Source: Rhizobiaceae bacterium
Lineage (GTDB): Bacteria > Pseudomonadota > Alphaproteobacteria > Rhizobiales > Rhizobiaceae
Assembly (NCBI GenBank): GCA_017643025.1
Contig: JAEPOG010000001.1
Location: 62,001-126,000, forward strand
Direction: 5' to 3'
DNA: 64,000 nucleotides
In this document: one piece after another, positions 37,211 to 45,712 of the stretch
Layout of the letters: each line of letters opens with the position of its first letter
Position numbering within the stretch: the first letter of the stretch is position 1
The notes under the pieces: model-generated
What the model saw: only the letters and a program-made list of their open reading frames with translations
Database searches by the model: none
What the model was told of the DNA's origin: nothing
Translations under genes and position numbers: made by a program

Positions 37211-38731
37211 ATGGCGTTGCAACGTTCGCAGTTGGCGGACAAGAACATTGTGGACCGCACCAAGGCGCATCGCAACACCGATGTCGCCCGCGCCGTGCGT
37301 CGCACGCGTGACAGGCTCGCACAGCAGGAGGGTAATCCCGACTTCGACCGCGAGCTGCTGAAGCTCCACGCCCATGCGCTGACCGCCAGCGCCGCGGCCC
37401 TGCCGCTGCTGGTCATCGTGATCGGCGCGGCCGGCCTGTACGCCGGCATGATGCGCGGCGTGCTGATTTGGGCGGTCATCACCATTGTCTGCTACGCCGG
37501 ACTTATCTTCCTCGCCCGCAAGACCGACCGGGCCGAGGTCTCCGATATCGAGCCCAGTGCCCTGCGGCGGCTCTTTCTCGGAGCGCATTTCATCAGCGGT
37601 CTGGGCTGGGCCTACTTCGCAGTGCTCGATTGCCCCGAATGCGGCATCGAACCGCTGCCGATCGTCAAGGCGGTCGTGCTGCTGCTTGCGATAGCCGCGA
37701 CTGCGCTCATAGCGTCTGCTTTGCGCGGCGCGCTGGTCGTCACCTTCGCGCTACCTGTTGCGGTCTATGCGGCCGTCTCGGCGCGCATTTCCATGCCGGC
37801 CGAGGTTATGATGGTTGCGCTGCTCGTGGTGTCGCTCCCGTTTTTCACCTACGTCGCCGGCCATCTTCACCGGTCTGCTCTGATGCTGCTGTCCTTTCGT
37901 TCCGAGAAGGATGCGCTGATAGCCGAGCTGGAGACCGCAAAGTCGATGTCGGACGAGGCGCGCCGCCGGGCCGAGGACGCCAATCTCGCCAAGTCGCGCT
38001 TTCTCGCCTCGATGAGCCACGAATTGCGCACACCGCTCAACGCCATCCTGGGTTTCTCCGAGGTGATGGCAAATGAGGTGCTGGGCAAGATCGAAAACGA
38101 TACCTACCGCGACTATTCTCGTGACATCCACAGCTCGGGCCAGCATCTGCTCAACCTGATCAACGAGATCCTCGACCTGTCGCGCATCGAAGCCGGCCGA
38201 TACCAGCTCAACGAGGAGCCGGTGTTCCTGGCGGAGGTGGTTGAGGACTGCTGCCACATGATCGATATCAAGGCACGCAAGAAGGACATCCATCTCGCCC
38301 GCCAGTTCGAGCCGTCGCTTCCGCGTGTGTCGGTCGACGAGCGGGCGATGCGTCAGATCACGCTCAACCTTCTGTCCAACGCCGTGAAATTCACCTCGAC
38401 GGGCGGCGAAATCAGGGTCCGGGTCGGCTGGACAATGGGCGGCGGGCAGTACATCGCCGTTTCCGACAACGGACCGGGCATTGCGCCCGACGAGATCGAA
38501 GTCGTGCTGTCCGCCTTCGGTCAGGGATCGATTGCCATCAAGAGCGCCGAACAGGGAACCGGCCTCGGCCTGCCCATCGTGCAGGGGCTGGCGCGCATGC
38601 ATGGCGGCGACCTGCAGATCAGGTCGAAACTGCGTGAGGGCACGGAGGCAATCGTCACGTTGCCTGCCTCGCGCGTGATGGAACAATTGCCGGCCGTGCC
38701 ACACAGGGGAAACCTGCGCACTCCGGCCTGA
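37211..38731 (+). CDS. Six-TM sensor histidine kinase (PleC/DivJ-like kinase core)
   Basis: A 506-aa inner-membrane kinase. After about 65 polar residues come six hydrophobic helices (about residues 68-240), then a coiled linker. The H-box is SMSHELRTPLNAILGFSEVM (phospho-acceptor His), and the dimerisation helices are similar to PleC/DivJ/PdhS kinases (DIHSSGQHLLNLINEILDLSR). The HATPase_c domain has N, G1 and G2 boxes in LNLLSNAVKFT, DNGPGIAP and GTGLGLPIV. There is no receiver or PAS domain and no response regulator nearby, so the partner is unknown; similarity in the H-box suggests DivK-like receivers. The start MALQRSQLAD was preferred over a frame that begins inside the upstream promoter. 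Confidence 0.88.
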   Translation: MALQRSQLADKNIVDRTKAHRNTDVARAVRRTRDRLAQQEGNPDFDRELLKLHAHALTASAAALPLLVIVIGAAGLYAGMMRGVLIWAVITIVCYAGLIFLARKTDRAEVSDIEPSALRRLFLGAHFISGLGWAYFAVLDCPECGIEPLPIVKAVVLLLAIAATALIASALRGALVVTFALPVAVYAAVSARISMPAEVMMVALLVVSLPFFTYVAGHLHRSALMLLSFRSEKDALIAELETAKSMSDEARRRAEDANLAKSRFLASMSHELRTPLNAILGFSEVMANEVLGKIENDTYRDYSRDIHSSGQHLLNLINEILDLSRIEAGRYQLNEEPVFLAEVVEDCCHMIDIKARKKDIHLARQFEPSLPRVSVDERAMRQITLNLLSNAVKFTSTGGEIRVRVGWTMGGGQYIAVSDNGPGIAPDEIEVVLSAFGQGSIAIKSAEQGTGLGLPIVQGLARMHGGDLQIRSKLREGTEAIVTLPASRVMEQLPAVPHRGNLRTPA

Positions 38732-38737
38732 GCAGCC

Positions 38738-39724
38738 TCAGTTCAGCGGCCTACGCGTACCCGAAACTCGAGTCTCGTATTTTCCCGCCGCCGCGTGGGA
38801 ATGGGCGGCGGCCTGCACCAGCCCGGCAGCCATTGCGCCGGCGCTACCGTCGCCTCCCTGCATGCCGAGGGACAGAAGCGGGTCCAAGCCGAGCGCCGCA
38901 ATTGCCGCGGCCTGCGCAGTGCCGCCCGTATCCGCGACGAGGCAATGTCCGATCGCCGCTGGATTGAGCCGGTGCACGACAGCAGCCGCCGCGATCGCTG
39001 CGATCCCGTCGAGAACGATCGGAACCTTCTGCGTGCGCGCCGCGACAATCGCACCGGCAAGAGCCGCCGTTTCCCGCCCGCCGACACGGCGCATCGCTTC
39101 CAGCGGATCGGCGAGGTGGCCGCGATGGGACTCGAGTGCCTCGGTCACCAACCGGCCGTCGGAGGCTCCGGGAGCTTGGATGACGTCGCCCAGAACAGCG
39201 GCGAGAACCGCGCAGGCCGAAATCCGGCCCGCATCGCCTCCCTGCCCTGCCAGAACCAGCAACCCGCCGCCACCCGCGACAGCCTCCATGCCGAAGGCGA
39301 TTGTCGCGGCGCAACCGCGCTCATCCAACGCCGCGTCGGCGGTGATGTCCGCGGTGGGCACTTCGAGCGCGAGGTCAAAGACCTGCAACCCGTAGTCGCC
39401 GGCCGCGCACAGCTGGTTGATCGGCGCATCGCCGCTGCCGCAGCGTGCAACGAAATCCTGGACATAAACCCGGTCCGTGTCCTCCAGACGCGCCGACAGC
39501 CCGTGCGTTCCGGCGAAGATTGCCACCTGCGGACGCAGCACGCCCGGCCGCCTGCCGCTCCATGCGGCGAGCCATTCTGCGATTTCGCCTGCGCGCCCGA
39601 GCGCTCCGTCGCGCGCCGCGCTCCGGGTGTTGAGTTCCGCTGCTTCGCGACGCACGGTTTCGTCCGGCCCAGCAAGCGACGCGACCAGATGTCGGAAATC
39701 ATCGAAAGGGAGTCCGGATACCAT
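38738..39724 (-). CDS. Diverged CobT-like phosphoribosyltransferase, possibly inactive
   Basis: A 328-aa homologue of nicotinate-nucleotide:dimethylbenzimidazole phosphoribosyltransferase (lower-ligand activation in cobalamin synthesis). The start MVSGLPFDDFRHLV, VAIFAGTHGL, INQLCAAGDYGLQVFDLALE and DPLEAMRRVGGRETAALAGAI match rhizobial CobT well. The catalytic segments do not. The usual GEMGIGNTT is replaced by LAGQGGDAGRIS, and the C-terminal RLGEGTGA with the catalytic Glu is QGGDGSAGA here, with Asp in its place. The N-terminal KPPGALGRLE is also altered, and a segment in the middle is shorter. The frame is intact, so it is either a decayed enzyme or a paralogue with another job. No cobS is adjacent. 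Confidence 0.75.
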   Translation of the reverse strand: MVSGLPFDDFRHLVASLAGPDETVRREAAELNTRSAARDGALGRAGEIAEWLAAWSGRRPGVLRPQVAIFAGTHGLSARLEDTDRVYVQDFVARCGSGDAPINQLCAAGDYGLQVFDLALEVPTADITADAALDERGCAATIAFGMEAVAGGGGLLVLAGQGGDAGRISACAVLAAVLGDVIQAPGASDGRLVTEALESHRGHLADPLEAMRRVGGRETAALAGAIVAARTQKVPIVLDGIAAIAAAAVVHRLNPAAIGHCLVADTGGTAQAAAIAALGLDPLLSLGMQGGDGSAGAMAAGLVQAAAHSHAAAGKYETRVSGTRRPLN

Positions 39725-39853
39725 CGGCGCGCTGTCTTCTCAGAGGGCAGGAATGGTGCGGGCATAGGCTGCGCTTTCGCCAATGGCAATGGCCGCCGCG
39801 CCCACGCCGCATTCTTGCATTCCAAAATGCCCTGCCCCATGTCTGGAGCGACC

Positions 39854-40093
39854 ATGAGCCTGATCGAATCCCCCTGCATTCTCGTCTGCTCGATTGACGA
39901 CAGGACCGGCTATTGCTTCGGCTGCGGGCGAACGAGCCGCGAGATCGGCGCGTGGATTTCGATGACGCCGGTCGAACGGCGCCAGGTCATGGACGAGCTT
40001 CCTGCGCGTCTGGAGACGGTAGAGCGCAAGCCGCGACGCGAAACCCGCCGCGCTCGCATGGCCCGTGAGCGGACCGAGGGCGCAGGCTCGTGA
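39854..40093 (+). CDS. DUF1289 family zinc-ribbon-like protein
   Basis: A 79-aa protein with four cysteines in SPCILVCSIDDRTGYCFGCGRT followed by EIGAWISMTPVERRQVM, the DUF1289 signature. A basic tail follows. The function is unknown, and the cysteines probably bind a metal or Fe-S cluster. GGAG nine bases upstream supports the ATG. Its stop overlaps the start of the aspartic protease (GTGA), so the two are coupled. The longer frame that contains it is antisense to the CobT-like gene and is not coding upstream of this point. Confidence 0.88.
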   Translation: MSLIESPCILVCSIDDRTGYCFGCGRTSREIGAWISMTPVERRQVMDELPARLETVERKPRRETRRARMARERTEGAGS

Positions 40094-40794
40094 GCAGGCT
40101 GCTCTGGATCGCGATGGCGCTGATCGGCGTCGGCCTCGCAGTGTTGCTGATCACCGACGAAAGCGGCGTTACATTCGGGCTTTCCGGCGATCAGTTCGCG
40201 CGAACCCTCTATCTGGGCGCGCTCGGGCTGGTGATCGCAGCGGGCGTCGTCGGCTCCGGCATCGGATTGCGGGGCGCGGCCCGCGCCATCGTAATCTGGG
40301 GCGGAGTATTCCTCCTGCTGATCGGCGGCTACCAGTACCGCTACGAGTTGCAGGACATTGCCAGCCGGCTGACCGCCGGCCTCATTCCCGGCAGCCCACT
40401 GTCGGTCACTGACGCCGAGGGCCGTGTCGCCGTCGCGCTTGAGCGCGTACGCGGCGGCCACTTCCTCGCGCGCGGCGAGATCAACGGCGCGCCGGTGACA
40501 ATGATCGTCGATACCGGAGCGACAACCACGGTGCTCGCCGCAGCCGATGCCCGCAGGGCAGGCATCGACGTCGCACGCCTCGCGTTCACCGTGCCGATCA
40601 TGACCGCCAACGGCCGCGCCAGCGCGGCGGTCGCTCGGATCAACGAGATGCGCGTCGGCGACATTGTCCGCAACGACATGGACGTTCTGGTCGCGGGGCC
40701 CGAGATGCTCGAGCAGAGCCTGCTCGGCATGAACTTCATCAATTCGCTGTCGGGTTTCGATATCCGGGGCGACCGGCTTACCCTGATTGACTGA
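40090..40794 (+). CDS. TIGR02281 family membrane-anchored retropepsin-like aspartic protease
   Basis: A 234-aa protein with three N-terminal hydrophobic segments (about 3-22, 40-58 and 65-80) and a C-terminal clan AA protease domain (about 110-230). The active-site motif is MIVDTGATTTVLAA with the single Asp, and the flap region follows. LLGMNFINSLSGFDIRGDRL is the conserved end. Members dimerise like retroviral proteases; their substrates in Rhizobiales are unknown. The GTG start overlaps the DUF1289 stop. Confidence 0.9.
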   Translation: MSRLLWIAMALIGVGLAVLLITDESGVTFGLSGDQFARTLYLGALGLVIAAGVVGSGIGLRGAARAIVIWGGVFLLLIGGYQYRYELQDIASRLTAGLIPGSPLSVTDAEGRVAVALERVRGGHFLARGEINGAPVTMIVDTGATTTVLAAADARRAGIDVARLAFTVPIMTANGRASAAVARINEMRVGDIVRNDMDVLVAGPEMLEQSLLGMNFINSLSGFDIRGDRLTLID

Positions 40795-40800
40795 ACGTCC

Positions 40801-41631
40801 TTAGAGCAGGCTGGCGAAGAAGCGCGCCGAAACGAGCAGGCAGAAGATACCGAAAGCGATCTCAAGCTGCCGCTTCTTGAGTGCATGCGCGAGGCGCACG
40901 CCATAGGGCGTGACGACGAGCGCGATTGGGATCACCACAGCCACCGCCATCCAGCTGATGAAACCGGTGGAGAAGGCCGGCAGCAATGGGTCGCCCCACC
41001 CCGCCCAGACGTAGCCAATCGTGCCCGGTATCGCGATCAGCACACCGACACCGGATGACGTAGCCACCGCCTGGTGGATGGGGCGATTGAAGATCGTCAT
41101 GAAGGTGTTGTTCATGATGCCGCCGCCAATGCCCATAAGCGTCGAAAAGTAGCCGATCATGACACCGACGGCCGCTCGCCACGGATTGCCCGGCAAATCG
41201 TTGCCCAATCGCCAGTGCGAGCGATCAAACAGCATGCGCAGCCCGAACGGCAGGATCAGCACCGCGAATATGATCCGGAGCCCCGCACTGCCGATCTGCG
41301 CGGCTGTGAGCGAAGCGAGCACGACACCCACCGGCACGGCGACAACGAAGCTGCGCAGCACACTTATGTCGACAGCGCCGCGCGAACGATGGCCGAGGAA
41401 TGACCGGATCGATACCGGCACAATGATTGCCAGCGACGTACCGACGGACAGGTGCATGCGCACTGCCTCGTCCACGCCGAGCAAGCCGAAGACCTGGTAG
41501 AAAACGGGCACCAGCACAGCCCCGCCGCCGATGCCGAAGATCCCGGCCATAAGGCCCGAGACGACGCCAGAGGCCGCAATCGCCAGGGCGAACACTGCCA
41601 GTTCGCTCGCCGGGATGTCTGCAATGGTCAT
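40801..41631 (-). CDS. TauE/SafE family sulfite/organosulfur exporter-like protein
   Basis: A 276-aa inner-membrane protein with about eight helices. The two repeats carry the family motifs GLMAGIFGIGGGAVLVPVFY and IGYFSTLMGIGGGIMNNTFM. Members export sulfite, sulfoacetate or other organosulfur anions, though most are unassigned. It is convergent with the retropepsin gene and stands 1.4 kb from the carbohydrate locus, where a desulfonating monooxygenase may release sulfite. dusA intervenes, so the link is only positional. Confidence 0.88.
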   Translation of the reverse strand: MTIADIPASELAVFALAIAASGVVSGLMAGIFGIGGGAVLVPVFYQVFGLLGVDEAVRMHLSVGTSLAIIVPVSIRSFLGHRSRGAVDISVLRSFVVAVPVGVVLASLTAAQIGSAGLRIIFAVLILPFGLRMLFDRSHWRLGNDLPGNPWRAAVGVMIGYFSTLMGIGGGIMNNTFMTIFNRPIHQAVATSSGVGVLIAIPGTIGYVWAGWGDPLLPAFSTGFISWMAVAVVIPIALVVTPYGVRLAHALKKRQLEIAFGIFCLLVSARFFASLL

Positions 41632-41768
41632 GCGCGAACGCCTCCGCCGGGTGCGCCATTGCTAGGCCGCGACATGCCGATGGCAAGCCGCCATGCGCGC
41701 AAACGCTGTAAAGCGAGCCGGCAACCCGTCAAAATTCCGCAATGTTTTGATGTTTTGGTCGTTGCCGT

Positions 41769-41790
41769 AAAAAGGTCCCTTGCCGGACCA
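41769..41790 (-). terminator. Rho-independent terminator of dusA
   Basis: On the minus strand GGTCC, a 6-base loop, GGACC and TTTTT lie about 65 bases beyond the dusA stop. The remaining gap 41632-41852 has a second GC stem (GGGGCG/CGCCCC, 41817-41836) and nothing else recognisable. Confidence 0.65.
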
Positions 41791-41852
41791 TGCGTAAAAA
41801 TCAGGTGAGGCGTAGCGGGGCGGCCACGGTCGCCCCTTCTCATTTTGCAGGG

Positions 41853-42857
41853 TCAGGCGGCGCGTCTGGCGCTCTCGATATCGACCGTTCCATAGGCAGC
41901 AAACAGAACCTCCGGGCCAGCGTCCGGTTTGGTCGCTTCGGTCGACAATATCTGCCGGTAGCGCCGCGCGCCCGGCAGGCCGTGGAACAACCCGACCATG
42001 TGGCGCGTCACATGCGAAAGGCGACCGCCCTTTTCGACGTGACGCGCTGCGTAGTTCGCCATGGCATTGACCACCGCGTCCCAATCAACCTGAACTTCGT
42101 TACCCGTCAGCGCCGCTTCGACATCGGCAATGAACGCCGGGTTCTGGTAGGCCGTCCGGCCCATCATGGCGCCATCAGTATCCTTGAGATGAGCGACCAC
42201 TTCTTCGGCTGACCCGATGCCGCCATTGATGCCTATGAAGCGATCCGGCAGGCGCTGCTTGAGCCGGTACACGCGCGCATAGTCGAGCGGCGGCACCGTC
42301 CTGTTCTGTGCCGGGCTCAGCCCCTGCAGCCATGCCTTGCGGGCGTGCACCCAGAGCGCGTCGGCGCCGGCTTCAAATACCGTATCCGCCAGCTCGTCCA
42401 GCGCGATTTCGGGATCCTGATCGTCCACGCCGATGCGGCACTTGACGGTGACCGGGACATCGACCGCACTCTTCATCGCCTCCACGCACTCGCCGACGAG
42501 CGCCGGCGTCCGCATCAGGCACGCCCCGAACGTGCCGGACTGCACACGGTCGGACGGGCAGCCGACATTGAGGTTGATCTCGTCATAGCCGAAGTCCGCG
42601 CCGATGCGCGCAGCCTCGGCAAGCTTCGCCGGCTCCGAACCGCCGATCTGCAACGCCACCGGGTGCTCCGTCTCATCGAAGTCTAGCAACCTCTCACGCG
42701 GCCCATGGAGGACGGCGTCGGCGACCACCATCTCCGTGTAGAGAAGCGCCGAGCGCGACAGTTGCCGGTGCAGGAAGCGGCAATGCCGGTCCGTCCAGTC
42801 CATCATAGGTGCGATGGCGAAGACGGTTTCGCTGTTCTGGAGTGCTGTGGCGTACAT
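41853..42857 (-). CDS. dusA: tRNA-dihydrouridine synthase A
   Basis: An FMN-dependent reductase that makes dihydrouridine at tRNA positions 20/20a. The 334-aa TIM barrel starts with APMMDWTDRHCRFLHRQL, has the catalytic Cys in NLNVGCPSDRVQSGTFGACLM (conserved CPS motif) and the FMN phosphate-binding GINGGIGSAEEV, and ends with the helical tRNA-binding domain. The start at MYATALQN was chosen by family length; the open frame continues upstream for 300 codons, but that part is antisense to kduD and has no similarity to proteins I know. Confidence 0.95.
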   Translation of the reverse strand: MYATALQNSETVFAIAPMMDWTDRHCRFLHRQLSRSALLYTEMVVADAVLHGPRERLLDFDETEHPVALQIGGSEPAKLAEAARIGADFGYDEINLNVGCPSDRVQSGTFGACLMRTPALVGECVEAMKSAVDVPVTVKCRIGVDDQDPEIALDELADTVFEAGADALWVHARKAWLQGLSPAQNRTVPPLDYARVYRLKQRLPDRFIGINGGIGSAEEVVAHLKDTDGAMMGRTAYQNPAFIADVEAALTGNEVQVDWDAVVNAMANYAARHVEKGGRLSHVTRHMVGLFHGLPGARRYRQILSTEATKPDAGPEVLFAAYGTVDIESARRAA

Positions 42858-43019
42858 CCTGCGCGGGTCTGTTAGTTCCTTCAGGCCCGGGGCTTCTAGC
42901 GCATTTGCCGGCGATTGCACACATACCCGCATTGGCAAGCTTGAAGATTGGCGGTTCACCGTCCATGGTCGCGCCGCCCGTGCTGAGGCGCGGGTTTCAG
43001 AAGCATGCGAGGGACGACA

Positions 43020-43799
43020 ATGGCGAGCCAATTTACCGCTGAGATGATGCTGATCGAGGGCCGGACCGCCCTGGTGACCGGCGGCGGCACGGGCATCGGC
43101 GCGGGAATTGCAATAGCGCTTTCCCGCTGCGGCGCGGATGTCGCGGTCACCTATCGCAGCCATGCACCCGACGCCGTGCAGAAAGAGGTCGAGGCGGCAG
43201 GCCGGCGCTTCCATGCCATCAAGGCCGACTTCGCGGGCCTCGACGCGGACGCCGCAGAGCGCATCGTTGCCGAGGCGCACGATGCCTTCAGCCGGCTCGA
43301 CATTCTCGTCAACAATGCGGGCATGATCGAACGCACTGACGCGCTCGAAATCGAACAGGAGGCATGGCGGCGCGTCCTGCAGGTCAATCTGGATTCCGCA
43401 TTCTATCTTTCGCAGGCCGCCGGACGCCGCATGGTTCCGGCGGGCAGCGGCCGCATCGTCAACATCGCATCGCTGCTGAGCTTCCAGGGCGGCTTGCGCG
43501 TGCACGCCTATGCGGCAGGAAAGCATGCCCTTGTCGGGCTGACCAAGTCGCTGTGCAACGAATGGGCCGGCACGGGCGTCACCGTGAACGCCATCGCACC
43601 CGGATACATAGCGACCGATAATACCCAGGCGCTGCGCGACGACCCCAAACGCTCCGCCGAACTGATGGCGCGCATTCCGGCGAAACGCTGGGGCCAACCG
43701 GAAGACATTGCCGGCGCCGCGGCGTTTCTCGCGTCTGATGCCGCGCGTTACGTCAACGGGCACACACTGGTGGTCGATGGCGGCTGGATGGCGCGCTGA
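43020..43799 (+). CDS. kduD: 2-dehydro-3-deoxy-D-gluconate 5-dehydrogenase (SDR)
   Basis: Reduces 2,5-diketo-3-deoxygluconate (the KduI product) to 2-keto-3-deoxygluconate in unsaturated uronate breakdown. A 259-aa classical SDR: cofactor motif TGGGTGIGAGIAIAL, NNAG at about 96, catalytic Ser in IVNIASLLSFQGG, Tyr and Lys in YAAGKHA, and the C-terminal NGHTLVVDGGWMAR. MIERTDALEI and the YIATDNTQALRDDP segment are typical of KduD. The ATG at 43020 has GAGGGA upstream. It sits alone at the left edge of the carbohydrate locus while kduI is 7.5 kb away; this pairing supports the name. Confidence 0.88.
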   Translation: MASQFTAEMMLIEGRTALVTGGGTGIGAGIAIALSRCGADVAVTYRSHAPDAVQKEVEAAGRRFHAIKADFAGLDADAAERIVAEAHDAFSRLDILVNNAGMIERTDALEIEQEAWRRVLQVNLDSAFYLSQAAGRRMVPAGSGRIVNIASLLSFQGGLRVHAYAAGKHALVGLTKSLCNEWAGTGVTVNAIAPGYIATDNTQALRDDPKRSAELMARIPAKRWGQPEDIAGAAAFLASDAARYVNGHTLVVDGGWMAR

Positions 43800-43802
43800 G
43801 GG

Positions 43803-44906
43803 TCAGAAGGCCTCGGGATCGATCGTCACCGCGACGCCCTCGCGCGCCGATTTCTGCGCCGCCATGCCCATCGCGACGGCCTTGCGCCCAGCCTCCAGCG
43901 TGACTTCAACCGGCCCCTCGCCACGCACTGCGGCGCAGAAGCGCTTGTGCTGGTAGAAGGTCGAGCCGTTGTGGTCGCCGGCCGCCAGCAGCTCCGGATC
44001 GACCGGAAGGTCCACGGATCGCGGCGTGCCAGGCCGGCGCGGGCTGACGATCACCTGCGGCGTCGGCAGCGGTCCGAGATGCTCCGGCCAGAAACGCGCC
44101 GGACCCGGCACGAGACACTCGATCTTGCCGGCGGCGCCGACGGCGCTGATCTCTTCCTGATAACGGCTGCCGTCGGCGAACATGCAGAGCTCGAGCATCG
44201 CCCGCGCGCCGCTGGCGAAATCGACGATGACATAACCATTGTCCCAGACATCCGGCGTTTCATCCCCGTAACGCTCGTCGAGATGGTTCACCGCCTGCCC
44301 TGCGGACGCCATCACGCGCACCGGCTCCGACCTGAGGATCAGGCGCATCAGGTCGAAGAAGTGGCAGCATTTCTCCACGAACGTGCCGCCCGAATTCCGG
44401 TTGAAGCGGTTCCAAGCGCCGACCTTGTCGAGAAACGGATAGCGGTGCTCGCGGATGGTCAGCATGCGGTTCCCGCCAGTGACTGTCTCGGCATCCTTGA
44501 TGAATCGCGCCACCGGCGGCATGTAGCGGTACTCCATCGCCACCCAGACGGGTGCCGGATAGGAGTTGCCAAACGCTTTGACAGCACCCGCCTGGCCGTC
44601 CTCGATGAACAGCGGTTTCTCCACGAGAACCGGCAACGGCTTCGTCGCCGCGATTTCCCGCAGCTGAGCGAAATGATGCTGGTTGGGACTGGCGATAAGC
44701 AGACAGTCGATATCCTGCTTCAGGACGTCCGCCACCGAGTCGACCATCACGGCATCGGGCGCGAGTTCTGCCGCGATTGAGCGCATGCCATCGTCTGGTT
44801 CGTAGATTGCCGCGACGCTTGCCCCCGGCACCAGCGCGATGTTGCGCAGATGCTCCTGCCCCATCATGCCGCAGCCGATGACCCCGTATGAAACGCGCTT
44901 TGCCAT
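43803..44906 (-). CDS. Gfo/Idh/MocA family oxidoreductase
   Basis: A 367-aa NAD(P)-dependent sugar oxidoreductase. The Rossmann motif is GVIGCGMMGQEHLRN, and the conserved EKP motif with the catalytic Lys is VLVEKPLFIED. The C-terminal alpha/beta domain includes FNRNSGGTFVEKCCHFFDLMRLIL with the catalytic His region. The substrate is unknown; it may oxidise or reduce a ring hydroxyl of a sugar from the locus. It lies eight bases after the gntR-type gene on the same strand and is therefore cotranscribed with the regulator. Confidence 0.9.
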   Translation of the reverse strand: MAKRVSYGVIGCGMMGQEHLRNIALVPGASVAAIYEPDDGMRSIAAELAPDAVMVDSVADVLKQDIDCLLIASPNQHHFAQLREIAATKPLPVLVEKPLFIEDGQAGAVKAFGNSYPAPVWVAMEYRYMPPVARFIKDAETVTGGNRMLTIREHRYPFLDKVGAWNRFNRNSGGTFVEKCCHFFDLMRLILRSEPVRVMASAGQAVNHLDERYGDETPDVWDNGYVIVDFASGARAMLELCMFADGSRYQEEISAVGAAGKIECLVPGPARFWPEHLGPLPTPQVIVSPRRPGTPRSVDLPVDPELLAAGDHNGSTFYQHKRFCAAVRGEGPVEVTLEAGRKAVAMGMAAQKSAREGVAVTIDPEAF

Positions 44907-44914
44907 GAAATCCC

Positions 44915-45616
44915 CTAGCGCAGCCGAGCGACGTAGCGCGCGGCCTTGTGATCGAACCATGTTCTGGAAAACTCGGCGCTGGCGCCGTCCTGCGCCCACG
45001 CGATGCGCTCGATGAAGCCCGCGGGCGCGCCGGCCGCTACCCCGAATTGAGCGGGCGCCCACGCAGGCACCTCGGCCACGCCGACGCGGTCCTCGGCGCG
45101 GGCGATCCAGAAACCCAGCGCCTTGCGGTAGAAGAGGTAGAGCGACTCCGACAGCTGCTCCTCGACAATCGTGCCGGCATAGGAACCGTCGAGCCAGATT
45201 TCCTCGACCGCCGCCGGCTTGCCGCCAAGATAGCGCAGGCGGCGAATGCGGTGTCCTTCCCCGCTCCTGCCGAATGCCGGCAGATCGGCAGGCTTGGCCA
45301 ATCGCTCAACCGACAGCACCTTCGCCGTCGGCAGGCCGCCGCCCTCCACCAGTTCCAGTCGGAACATCGAATAGACACCGGCGACATCAGGTTTCGAGCG
45401 AACGTAATTGCCGGAACCCTGGATGCGCTCCAGAAGCCCGCTGCGCTCCAGCTCGGCCAGCGCCTTGCGCAGCGTGCCGACGGCGATGCCGAGCCCCGCC
45501 GCCATCTCGCGTTCCGGTGGCAGCTTCTCGCCCTCGATCAGCCTGCCGGCGCCGATTTCCCTGATCAGCATTTCGCTGATCTGCTGGTGAACCGGGAGAG
45601 AATGCTGGCTGGGCAT
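44915..45616 (-). CDS. GntR family regulator (HutC/UTRA type)
   Basis: A 233-aa repressor with a GntR winged helix (LPPEREMAAGLGIAVGTLRKALAELERSGLLERIQGSGNYV, split around the wing) and a C-terminal UTRA effector domain (YLGGKPAAVEEIWLDG, FWIARAEDRVGVAEVPAWAP). The ATG at 45616 has AGGCG five bases upstream; a GTG nine codons earlier was rejected. It is divergent from the flavin monooxygenase trio and probably controls both directions through the dyad between them. UTRA domains usually sense sugars or small acids. Confidence 0.9.
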   Translation of the reverse strand: MPSQHSLPVHQQISEMLIREIGAGRLIEGEKLPPEREMAAGLGIAVGTLRKALAELERSGLLERIQGSGNYVRSKPDVAGVYSMFRLELVEGGGLPTAKVLSVERLAKPADLPAFGRSGEGHRIRRLRYLGGKPAAVEEIWLDGSYAGTIVEEQLSESLYLFYRKALGFWIARAEDRVGVAEVPAWAPAQFGVAAGAPAGFIERIAWAQDGASAEFSRTWFDHKAARYVARLR

Positions 45617-45633
45617 CTGCGCCTTGCGAGAAA

Positions 45634-45660
45634 ATTGATACACTATTGATCTACATCAAT
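45634..45660. promoter_or_regulatory. Putative GntR operator between gntR and the monooxygenase operon
   Basis: A dyad ATTGAT-CTAC-ATCAAT at 45645-45660 is preceded by a further ATTGAT at 45634-45639 as a direct repeat 11 bp away. It lies in the divergent intergenic region. Confidence 0.5.
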
Positions 45661-45712
45661 GCGAATGATAGTCAAAGGGAAATTCCGACGCCGCTCGAGG
45701 ACGCAAAGCAGC

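Noticed and set aside
38738..39724. Frameshifted cobT pseudogene
   Set aside because: The reading frame is intact over 328 codons with conserved segments at both ends. The changes are substitutions and short deletions, so a diverged gene is the better call.
38795..39853. Long plus-strand open frame continuous with the DUF1289 gene
   Set aside because: It is antisense to the CobT-like gene, has no ribosome binding site, and its translation has no family features. Only the last 79 codons, with their own Shine-Dalgarno, are real.
42858..43763. A 300-codon upstream extension of dusA
   Set aside because: It is antisense to kduD, and the DusA fold begins at the chosen ATG.
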